Assembly: GCA_015039315.1 (NCBI GenBank)
Contig: WIDE01000004.1
Coordinates: 678,112 to 742,111 of the forward strand
From: Clavulina sp. PMI_390
Lineage: Eukaryota > Basidiomycota > Agaricomycetes > Cantharellales > Hydnaceae
Length of the DNA stretch: 64,000 nucleotides
Reading direction: 5' to 3'
Positions 33,463 to 43,167 of this stretch are shown here, in pieces; position 1 is the stretch's first letter, and each line of letters opens with the position of its first letter. The position numbers and the translations under genes are program-made. The notes beneath the pieces were generated by a model. That model was not told the origin of the DNA. It was given only the letters and a program-made list of their open reading frames with translations, and ran no database searches.

Positions 33463-35630
33463 ATGAATAATCCATCAACCCGGACGCCGCGTCTTGTTGA
33501 CAATCTAAACAGTATGGCCAAATCATCGCTAGTATCAGGCCTTCACCGTGTCTTCTCAAACGGTATGGAGTTAATAATAAGCGCTGGCTCGGGTCCCGCC
33601 ACCGCACTCGCGGAGCGCGTCGTTGTGGCGTTAGTCATTCCGGATGTCAGGAACTATCCTATTGTTGAATGACGCAATATTTTTGCTTATAGATTTCTAT
33701 CGAAGATGCAAAAAGGCCGTTTGATTATTTCCGTGCCTGGTCCTCCCCCTATTGTCCACACCTTTGGTACCCCGTCAGAAGCGACTCTCCCGGCTGATGA
33801 GCCATCGTGTTCTATTACCATCAATAGCCCTTCTTTCTGGTTAAGGTTGGCTACCATGGGGTGAGCATACCTATTCTAACTCCCAGAGGCTCTAAACTGA
33901 TCATCAGATATATAATCGAGTTCTCTTGGCTTCGGCGAAGCCTATATGCGTGGGGAGATTGAACTCCATTCTACCTCCCTTTTTTCCGTATTTTCTATGT
34001 TCGTCTTAAACAAATCGTATCTTATATCACCTTTGCCAGTCTCGATGGAGTCGGGGAACACTGCATTACCCTCAAGTATTCGCCCAGTTCTCTCACGATC
34101 CGTCGAATACTACTTCGGCGCACTTCCTCGAGTTTACCCGAAGACCTCATCAATTATTGCCAGCTTCTCGAGCACACAGCGCAGCATCTGTACTCACTAC
34201 AGTATCTGCAACGAAAATTTTGCTCGGTTTTTTGGCGAAGATAGGGTATACTCTGGTGCGGTGTGGACGCCTAGGGAGATCAAGACGTATGAGGACAAGT
34301 ATTCAGCAGACCGTCTCGGGATTCGCGACACAGCTGCATTTGGTGAAGTAGCTTCCAATCAGGCAAATGCTCTGGCTATTCTTTCCCAGGCCGATAACGA
34401 GCTCTCTGGGGATCTTGAACGAGAACCTTGGTCAGCCATTAGCTCCCCTACCGATATAGAGCCTCCCGCATACATCGAGCGAGGGCTCCAAGACCCTCTC
34501 CACGAAGCTCGGACCAGGAAGCTACGCCTTATCATTCAGAAGGCAGACATACAACGTCGCCACCGAGTTCTGGAGATCGGGACAGGTATACACTTACTGC
34601 GCTATTTGCTCAGTTATCATCTGATATTTTTCAATGGTATAGGCTTGGGCTCTTTCGCGATCTTTGCCGTGCAGACAATAGGGTGCAAAGTTGATACACT
34701 CACTCAGTCATACAAGCAAGCTATCTTTGCCCGAGAAAGAATCCGGGCTGCAGGCCTGGAAGAATCTATCACTGTTCATTTGATGGACTATCGGCTTGCC
34801 CCCCTTCAGCATGACCCCCCATTGTTGCCCTTTTCACGTGAGGGAGGCAGTGAGAAAGGTCCAAGTTGGAGGCACTTGTTCGATCGATTTGTAGCCATTG
34901 AAATGGGAGAGCATGTAGGCAAGGAGTTTCTTCCCGCTTTCTTCCAAGTTGCAGATGAATGCTTGAAACCGGAAGGTACGGATTCGGTTGGAGTAGCCCA
35001 GTTAATGACGATGCCTCAGGCAAGAATGCCAGCCCACATCAACGACACCGATTTCATTCAGAAGTGGGTACGTCGTGTTGTCACGAGTCATTTCTTATGA
35101 GCTTCGATACTCAAATTTGTCTACGACTGATACTCTTTGCGCTATCTGGCCATAGAGTAAGTGTACCTTCGTACTCCTGGGAGCCTGGGACCGCTAATTT
35201 CGCCCACTCTTGCATACAGTTTTCCCAAAGGGTGTCCTTACACCCTTGGCACAGCTTATTAGCGCGCTGCAATCAGGCACAGGGGGTGCAATCATTATTG
35301 ATTCGATTGTGAACGTTGGTATCCACCATGGTCCCACGCTGCGGATGTGGCGTGAGAGCTTTGAACACCACTTTGACGTTGCTGGCGGCATCCGTGACGC
35401 ACTGGTCCGACAGGATCCTGAGCTGGATGGTACTCAGATTGAAGTCATTCGACGAAGATGGCTTTATTATTAGTAAGCATTCCCTCTTTGTGACGATGAG
35501 TGAAACTGAGGCTCGCGCGCAAAGCACGTTCTGCGAATTTGCGTTTGTAGAGGGAGTAATCGGAGACCATATTCTCACGTTTACTAGGGAGCAGAACCGG
35601 GCTCGCATTGGCTATGTGCATGGCATGTAG
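33463..35630 (+). CDS. Cyclopropane-fatty-acid-synthase-like methyltransferase, copy 2
   Basis: Same family and exon plan as copy 1. Exons: 33463-33629, 33693-33860, 33921-34585, 34643-35067, single base 35156, 35220-35472 and 35525-35630; total 1785 nt, 594 aa. Exons 4, 6 and 7 have exactly the same lengths (425, 253, 106) as in copies 1 and 4. It is the most diverged open copy: the active-site Cys region reads VYSGAVW (no Cys), the motif after the SAM site is IEMGEHVG, and the conserved aromatic position reads HHGPTL instead of HYAPTL. The frame is open throughout, so it is either a functionally changed enzyme or an early stage of decay. SAM motif I is VLEIGTG|LGSFAIF. No targeting signal is visible. 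Confidence 0.85.
35156..35156 (+). other. Predicted 1-nt micro-exon in CFAS copy 2
   Basis: The single base A lies between the acceptor ggccatag and donor gtaagt. The introns are 35068-35155 (88 nt) and 35157-35219 (63 nt). The joined codons read Trp-Ile-Phe-Pro-Lys-Gly. Confidence 0.75.
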
Positions 35631-36462
35631 TTTTACTCAGAATTGTTGTATCGCGCGACGCAGGCCAATTATATTATGTTACAAGGCAATTAATGAGTAA
35701 AACAAATCGTGAGGAACTCTCCGCAGCAAGATAATTGTCATGAAAATCGATTGCCGGTTGTAAGTGAATATAAGCTGCTCGGCGACACTTCATAGACTGG
35801 TTATAAGAATCGGCGATATATTCTACCTTGTAAGCGGTATCCTGACATATCACTCGGCCGTGTAGCTGGCTTTGTTAGTGGTTCCTGTTTTGCAGGTCAA
35901 CTTGCAGGGATATAGGTAAGACTAGCATTGATGAGCATCTATTTCAGGCTGGAGTACTAATGCCTAACGCATATGCACGTGGGACGAGTAGATTACACGA
36001 TGAAAGGGTTTGAGACACTTCAACGAACTTACATTCTCAGGAAGACCGTCCACTGGTTCCAATGATTTATGCTGTTCGCTTATAGCTGAGAAGGGGACAG
36101 TATCGGCATCTCCGAAGGCCGGGAATAGTGTATGAATCAAAGGAGCGCTTGACAGGCAAGAATACAATTACTACACGGCTACTGCTCGCCCTGGGCGAGT
36201 CAACGGGAAAGTGTGACATCAGATTATACTACGTCTTCCTGAAACATCATGACCATAGTTCCAGATACAAGAGGCTTACATATCGGCATGCCGGGCGGTA
36301 AAGCCACTGTAAGGGAACGCTCGCTCTAGCAGAATTGCATTCTGGCGATCATTGCGGGAGGCTTAGACCGTACAGCAGTATTGACGCTGAAACTGAACAG
36401 TGACAGCCGGAGAATAACGCAACACATCAAATGTTTAGGTCATATTGGTTGTTCGGGGGAGG
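35631..36462. other. Spacer downstream of CFAS copy 2
   Basis: No supported coding sequence. It probably contains the copy 2 3' UTR and eroded sequence leading into the desaturase relic. Confidence 0.4.
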
Positions 36463-36730
36463 CTAAGCCGCAGATGGACGCGCTATCCTGATTTCGTTTT
36501 TCATACACGGCTTGCGGAATCTCCGCCCAATATAGGTGTGTATGAGACCGAAGGCAGCTGCATTTAGATCATGAATAGGATTTCCCAGGTCACAAACCCC
36601 CGAACCTCGAGGCTCTGTGATACCGCGCATAATCTTAAGCCGGGGGCCTGAATACCAACCCAGGGTCCGAAGAGGATTTCCCAATGGTACCGTTCAGTCC
36701 TCACTCACATGGATCTACGGTACATGTGAT
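36463..36730 (-). pseudogene. Relic of the delta-9 desaturase (second His-box exon)
   Basis: The minus-strand translation contains NPIHDLNAAAFGLIHTYIG followed by RRFRKPCMKNEIRI. This lines up residue for residue with DDPIHDPYAATLGLMHAHVG and FRRPVYEKMKF of the intact desaturase at 27.8-27.9 kb. The DNA is also similar across about 110 bp (for example atgaataggat against atgaatgggat, and cttgcggaat against cctgcggaag), with a donor-like acatgga segment at the expected side. Nothing of the remaining histidine boxes or the b5 domain was found nearby. A truncated duplicate, not a gene. Confidence 0.75.
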
Positions 36731-37918
36731 AATTCGTCAGCGATCCAGCGTCCCTCGCATGTCAAGAGGAATTCAGATTCGTTTTGACGCAACAATCGCG
36801 GCGGCTTTGGAGCTACAGACGATCGATGGGGAGCAGAGGTGGTAGGTGAAAATCATAACACAATATGGGGAGATGGCATACCACCTAGAACGTATTGCCC
36901 AACGGCTTTGCTTCGACGATCATTTGAGAGCTATTAGGCACTTTCACGTGCTAATAATAGCCACGATCGAGGCACAAAGTGGCCTTTGCCTTGTAGGTTT
37001 GCGTCGCCCTTTTTTAGCCGGATTACATTGTATAGTCTCACAGGGCTTTTAATTGGTTCAACAAAAGACTTAAAGTACAGGGACAAGACCTGGTGCTGGC
37101 GCAAGGTGCCAGGTTATAATGCGTATACACACCTCACCAACAGAGCACAATTGAGAGGTATAGAGAAGGTGGAGGCGACCCTTCAACGTGCACAACTAGC
37201 TAGCTCCAGATTTATCGAACGAAATGAAAAGGCTTTCGTTATAACCCCACCCCCTCCCCCCGGAGGGAGCGGACTCATGAGATGAAATTGGAGAGGTGGA
37301 AAAAACCCTCCAGGAAGGATCTTTCCGGACAAGGCCAGGCGCAGGTCATGCTCTGTCAACAAAATGGGCCGCGGGGAGCCATGGTACAGGAAATGGCAAT
37401 AAAGATGCCTCTTGGATTTGATATGATTCAGTAAGTACCAGTGATCTCCTGTTGTGGTTCAGAGTTAAGCCTGATAGAAATACATCAGTGGGCATAACCC
37501 TGTAGTCAATCAATGGAAATTTATCACGCCTAGAGCCCATTTCGGCCTCCAGATTTGACTGTCAGGTCTGGTAGCCTCGTGATGTGCTTGGTGATTTGAG
37601 TCCTAAGCTGCAGCACCGTCGATCTTTGGGTATAGATCTACTTTGATACTGAATTTAATCATCCACAGTGCCGCCGTCCATATCACTAAAATACATTCCA
37701 CGACGGCTGCAAATCCAGGCATGGAAGCGATAAATTTGACAGCAGGACAAGTTTAAGTGGGCCATCGATCGTTGTTGTTGTCGTTGCTCAATGGCTATAT
37801 GTTGGACGTTTCAGACCACAAACCCCACCCACGCGAAGAACAACCTGACGGGCTGTACTGCGAGTGATGAGTGATGGTGTCTACACTACATGAAGGGATG
37901 AAGAAGTGGTTGAACAAC
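36731..37918. other. Spacer before the box of CFAS copy 3
   Basis: No gene seen. It includes a short C-rich run (about 37245-37262). Frames of up to 99 codons have no recognisable content. Confidence 0.4.
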
Positions 37919-37933
37919 GCCAAACACTGTCAG
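37919..37933 (+). promoter_or_regulatory. Conserved upstream box, CFAS copy 3 (displaced)
   Basis: GCCAAACACTGTCAG is intact here but lies about 1810 bp before the copy 3 start. Subtracting the 1497-bp inverted-repeat element leaves about 315 bp, close to the spacing in the other copies. Confidence 0.45.
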
Positions 37934-38088
37934 CGCCTGGTGGGTCGCGCCAAAGCCGAGGAAGTTGCGCCACTGAGAAGAGATGGGTGGGGCTGTTACT
38001 AATGCGCCCGTGGGGCGTTAATATGTGCATATGGCTTCTAAGAGCCGCACTACTCTGCGAGTCAACACTACGGCTCATAACTCCTACT

Positions 38089-38165
38089 CATCACCAAAAG
38101 TCGTCAGCCCAAGTTACGAGGTTGGAGAGGTTGGGACCTTCCAACCTCCCCAACCCAAATGCCAG
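38089..38165 (+). repeat. Left terminal inverted repeat
   Basis: Begins CATCACCAAAAGTCGT and continues into GAGGTTGGAGAGGTTGGG and CCAACCTCCCCAACCC. The last two also pair with each other, giving a possible inner hairpin. Confidence 0.75.
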
Positions 38166-39509
38166 GGTCCCAGGTTTCAACCTTCAGACCTTGACCAGGT
38201 TCAGAGGTTGTGAGGTTACAGGTTCACGGTTTTGTTGGTTTATAGGTTGCATGTGTCTATAAGTCTTACATTTCGTGTTATGAGAGAATGTAAATTTCAT
38301 TGAGGTGAACTAGCGACAGAATAACTAGAGTACATGGGCACAACATAGATAATGTAAATGATGTAGGCTATAGCTGACAAATAAGCAAAGTGATAGAAGA
38401 ATAACGGCCAGGAGACTGATAAAAGAGGATGGGAGGGTATTGAATTGCGGGGGAAAGGTGGTGAGACTCGGAACGCGAACGTCTGTTTCACAAGAAGAAA
38501 GGGGAGCCAGATACTAATATAGGGACAAGCTATGAGATGCGAAGACCATTTATAAGAACGGAAGAGCATTGAACCCAAACTCACGAGTATGCTTTGTTGG
38601 TGAGCGGAGGTGCGGACTGTGTGATGGATGAGATGGTGCGCTAATAGTAGAGCATGGAAATTAGTGAAAAGGCAAGAGGGTAAACGGATACAGAGAAGAT
38701 AGATCACATCGCGCCAGTGTGCGTTGATAGGTTGTGAATTGTGAGGACAGTCCGGTGGTGGTTGCTCGGACAAGCCCACCACTGCGCACATTGGTCACCC
38801 CATCATCGGTTGCTAATCCGTTATCGGAGAAAGGAGCGCCCAGGGCTACCTGACCGGGATGGTGCCGAGGATCATGCTCATACCCAAGGTGATGGACAAG
38901 GGTGCCAACACAGCGTTGACGATCAAACAAAACAACGGTCGTGCTGTACGGAGTGGAGGATCAGAATCTAAAATGCGGGGCTCAGTGTCATACTCGAAGG
39001 GGATGGCAAGTTGTAAAGGGACAACTTACTGACACTGGCTTGATGAACTTAGGCGTCAGCAGAGAAGTCGAACGACTACAGGCCAACAAAGCCAAACAGT
39101 AGCGTTCTGTCAACATGCATAGAATCTGGCACGACTAAACAATGACTCGCGTACTATACATGAACTGAATACTCTATTCGATTCAAAAATCCATGGATGA
39201 TGGTTAAGCAAGAGGGCAACGAGGGATGGATTCACGATTGATGTGCTGAACTCTTTGCGCCACCTGTCGTGCCAACGTCTTGCTGCATGTCCCATAGCGC
39301 AGTTCAAGCAGCTGCGAGGCAGGTGCGGTGATGATACAAGTTGTGTCAGATATTATGCGTCGACATCGGGGTCAACGTGCGACTATAGAATTATAGGCGC
39401 CGTGCCTCGCCGAAGCACAATCTGTTGTGCTGTTGGACGTCACTCTATTACCATGGGCGAGGTTTGAAGGTTGGGAGGTTTCAACCTTCAAACCTGCCCA
39501 AGGTTTTTA

Positions 39510-39585
39510 AGTCTCATGGGTTGGGAAGGTTGGGCGGCCCCAACCTTTCCAACCTCTCAACCTGAGCGAACGACTTTTGGTGATG
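39510..39585 (-). repeat. Right terminal inverted repeat
   Basis: The reverse complement begins CATCACCAAAAGTCGT, then GAGAGGTTGGAAAGGTTGGG and CCCAACCTTCCCAACCC. It matches the left end with small gaps. Confidence 0.75.
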
Positions 39586-39742
39586 CTTTTGGCATAGTTT
39601 TACGAGAAGTTCACATAACACTCCGACTCCGAAGGCTATAAGAAGTGGGTTCAATCTCACTCATGTGTCTCACCATCCTCTTCTAATCTGAATTGCTAAC
39701 AATCCATCCACAAGCAGTTGTAACCTTCAAGGTGCTCACAAC

Positions 39743-41871
39743 ATGACTGCACCATCTTTCGTATCGTGCGCTCGCTATTTCGTTACGGGAGGTAAAGAGC
39801 TACTCATTCATGCTAGCTGGGGTCCCACTACTTCCATTGTGGAGCGAGTCGTTGTATCGTGAGTCATGCCGACCTCAGAGCAACAGCTTAACCTGGTGAC
39901 CGGCGTTGTTGTCTATAGACTACTCTCAAATATTCGGAAAGGTCGTTTGATCATCTATGTCCCTGCCTCTTATTCTAGTGTCTATACTTTTGGCATCCCT
40001 ACCGGGACGCCTCTCCCAGATTCAGAGCCATTGTGTAGTATGATTGTACACAGCCCGCCTTTCTGGTTGAGATTGGCCACGATGGGATAAGCGCACCTGT
40101 CCCAATTTGTCGTATAGCTCAGCTAATCAATCCATTGTTGATTGAGGTCTCTTGGCTTTGCTGAAGCCTATATGTACGGGGACATTAGTCTCCATTCCAC
40201 CTCGCTTTTTTCTATATTCTCCCTTTCGTCTTAAACAGACGGTATCTCACCGCCCCCTTGCCGATCCCGAAGGAGCAGTTGGAATGGATGTCGTTTCCAA
40301 ATATACGTCACATTCTCTCGAGCCCCTTGCCATACTACTTCGTCACCTTGCCTCAACTCTACCTCAATAGCTCGTGTTTTGCTCGCAGCATTTCCAGCGC
40401 GCGCTGCGACATCTCCGCCTACTACGACATCTATGACAAAGACTTGCCCATTTTCTCAGCGACAATATGATTCACGCTTCTGCGGTATGGACACGTCGGG
40501 AGATCACGGCCTATGAGGGCATTTATTCAGCGGATTGTTTTGAGTTGGAAGGTCCAGCCCCCCTTAGAGAAGCAGTTCATACTCGGGAAAGTCCTCAATC
40601 ACCCTTTTCACAGACCGATAGTGGTGTCACTTCGGATCTTGAAGAAGATTCTTGGTCAACTGTTAGCTCCCCTATAGCAACGGCTATAGAAGACACTCCT
40701 GCTCCACAGCTCCGCGCAGACATCGAGTGGCGACTTCGCGATCCCCTCTACGAAGCCCAGCTCAGGAAGTTGCGCTTCATGATTGAGAAGGCTGACATCC
40801 AGCGTCGACATCGAGTCCTCGAGATTGGAACAGGCACGTTCCCCGCTGCCCTCTCAGTTAACCATCATAGTAAATAGTTCTCATAGGTTCGGGGTCCTCT
40901 GCAATGCTCGCCGTACGAACGACGGGATGCAGAGTCGACACGCTTACCTTGTCCAGTGAACAAGCCACCCTCGCCAGAGAAAGTATTCGAGCTGCAGGCC
41001 TGGAGGAATTCATTACCGTCCATCTGATGGACTATCGGCTTGCCCCCCTCCAGCATGACCCTCTGCCGCTATTACCGATCAAGGGAAGCGACGAAAAGGG
41101 TCTAAGCTGGAGACACCGATTCGATCGCTTCGTTGCCATCGAAGTGGAAGAGCATGAGGCCAAAGCATTTCTACCCACGTTCTTTCGTGCTGCAGATGAA
41201 TGCTTGAAACCCGATGGTCAAGATTCAATTGGAATTATTCAATTGATGACGCTGCCTCAGGCTAGATTGCCACCATGTATCAACGATCTCCATTCTATCC
41301 CGAAGCGGGTGCGTAGTACCATTGCTAGTGTTCTGCCAGTGCTCACGATCTACCATTGATATCCGACACTCTGTGTATCGTCGCTATAGAACATGTCTTA
41401 CTTCGTGCTCTTGGGAGCACTTGCATGATATCACTAAGTCACTAATGTTCTCTTACAGTCTTCCCGAGGGCTTTCCTCCCATCTATTGCTCAACTCGTGC
41501 AGGGACTGGCATCAGGCACAGGGGGTGCGTTGATCATCGATTCGATTGTGAACATTGGGATCCACCATGGCCCCACGCTGCGGATATGGCGTGAGAGATT
41601 TGAGGAAAAGTTTGACACTATCGGCGGCATTCGTGACTCATTGCTCCAGCTGTATCCTGAACTTGATGATGCCGCACTTAACGTTATCCGACGGAAATGG
41701 ACTTATTACTAGTCAGCATTTCTCTTTTCCCACATATGAAGAAAAACTGATGTTTGAGCTGACAGCACATACTGCGAGTTTGGATTTGTGGAGGGACTAT
41801 TGGGAGACCATGTCCTAACGTTGACTCGGGAGAGAAACCGTGCCCGAATTGGCTACGCGCATGGCATATAG
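39743..41871 (+). pseudogene. CFAS-like methyltransferase, copy 3, inactivated
   Basis: It has the same exon plan as the open copies, with exons 6 (41459-41711) and 7 (41766-41871) still 253 and 106 nt long. It carries at least four lesions. The donor after exon 2 reads ATAAGC instead of GTAAGC (40087). A one-base deletion near 40221-40230 puts a stop in the SLFSIFSLF region. A second one-base deletion near 40447-40452 disrupts the segment before the HASAVW block. The donor after the 1-nt exon position is lost (41390 A followed by acatgt). Catalytic-region changes also occur: EVEEHEA in place of EMVEHVG, and HHGPTL. The conserved upstream box is separated from it by the inverted-repeat element. 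Start ATG 39743-39745, stop TAG 41869-41871. Confidence 0.85.
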
Positions 41872-42873
41872 ATTCGCCCTCTGGACTGTTCTGGTGTCGG
41901 ATATAAGAGATGATGTGGTGTTCCAAATGTTGATTGAACATTGACAGGACCTGGCATGTTGTATTAGTTATGTTAACAAAGTATCACATCACATAAAAAA
42001 TAATTCACTGCCTTAGGGTGATGCTAACTCTTGTGGATTGCTGATTTCCCAAGAATCGACTCCTTTTACGAGGAGGCCGCAGTGGAAAAAACATGGGCAG
42101 GTGTTTACCCAAACTGAATATCATCTGAAGTCCAGGCCAAGCACCAAGTTCAGCGCTAAGGTTTGGCAGGCTGCTCCGTTGGTGGTTTCTGGGATTGTTT
42201 CAAGAATCTCATCTCGCTCTTCAGGGGTTTGATGAGATGGGACCGCAGCCAACAAGGATCGACATCGGCACATAGGACAGAATACTCCGGGGAACACTGA
42301 AAAAGCGGAGTCTCACCTTCTTTGTACCGAATTTTTAGGCTAAATTTATTAATGGACATAAATTATCCTCTTCCGAAGAAGGAGGCTTACAAAGTGGGGC
42401 TCCAGTGGGATGAACGCAACGAACCTTGGGGCGAAAACATAATGCTGAAGCAGCCTGCAAGGCAGCTTGTAGTAAGATGCTATGAAGCAGAATAATAGAA
42501 ACGAATGAGCTGTGAAATTTGATTGCATATAGTGAGCGATCCCCAATCAGGTTACGGCCCAGAAGCGCTGCTGAGCTGAAAGATGTCGTTTGATGCGACC
42601 CTGCATTTCTGAAAGAAGGAGAGCTCAGCCGCATCAGCGGGCCATTCAAAACCCCGACGTGACTACGGAGTGTTGGGGCCCGATAGGTAAATTTGATTAA
42701 CTGGAATATAGCAGATTCAGAGCACCTACCTCACAGGACCAATTTAGCTTGAGCTTGGACGATCTCTTACGCCGCTACATGCCTTAGACAAGACCATTCA
42801 GGCAAACTGTGGGGGACGAGAGGTGTGACAGTTGGTGGCTCCTTGAGTCAGGCTGACTCAATGGTTCAACATT
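41872..42873. other. Spacer between CFAS copies 3 and 4
   Basis: About 1 kb with no supported gene. Minus-strand frames around 42335-42649 have no recognisable motif. Confidence 0.4.
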
Positions 42874-42888
42874 GCCAAACACTGTCAA
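42874..42888 (+). promoter_or_regulatory. Conserved upstream box, CFAS copy 4
   Basis: GCCAAACACTGTCAA, identical to the copy 1 box and preceded by TTCAACATT, lies about 280 bp before the start codon. Confidence 0.45.
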
Positions 42889-43167
42889 GTCTGTGCAAGA
42901 CGCTTCGAGCCGGGGCGAGCATGGCTAAGTACACTGTTGAAACGTGGAGGCCAGACCAATATGAGTCATACGTATAGCCCTGGAAACCCTCGCCGCCGTG
43001 CAGATCAGCAGCGTAAATTTCGTAATCCATCACTCCCCGGCCTGACTTCAGGGAAAGGGTCACACTCAATGGTAGAGAGTTTGAACGACAGGGAAGTCTT
43101 GGCATATGTCTCTGTGCATCCTCCCTCCCCTCTCCCGATCCAACACAGAGACATTCTATCAAGTAAG

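Larger units (their letters stand above)
38089..39585. mobile_element. 1.5-kb terminal-inverted-repeat element, non-autonomous
   Basis: Both ends carry the same 16-bp sequence CATCACCAAAAGTCGT in opposite orientation. The similarity continues inward for about 75 bp with a few mismatches and is rich in GGTTGG/CCAACC (left 38089-38165, right 39510-39585 as reverse complement). The interior has no frame resembling a transposase; the longest (38297-38791 minus) is hydrophobic and unrecognised. No clear target-site duplication is visible; AT or CAT at the ends is ambiguous because it is part of the palindrome. This fits a MITE-like or deleted DNA transposon. Confidence 0.75.

Noticed and set aside
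38297..38791. 164-codon hydrophobic frame inside the TIR element as a possible transposase or membrane protein
   Set aside because: No catalytic or zinc-finger motif, biased composition, no splice support.
39630..39670. tRNA-like B-box resemblance (gggttcaatctc)
   Set aside because: No matching A-box or cloverleaf stems could be drawn around it.
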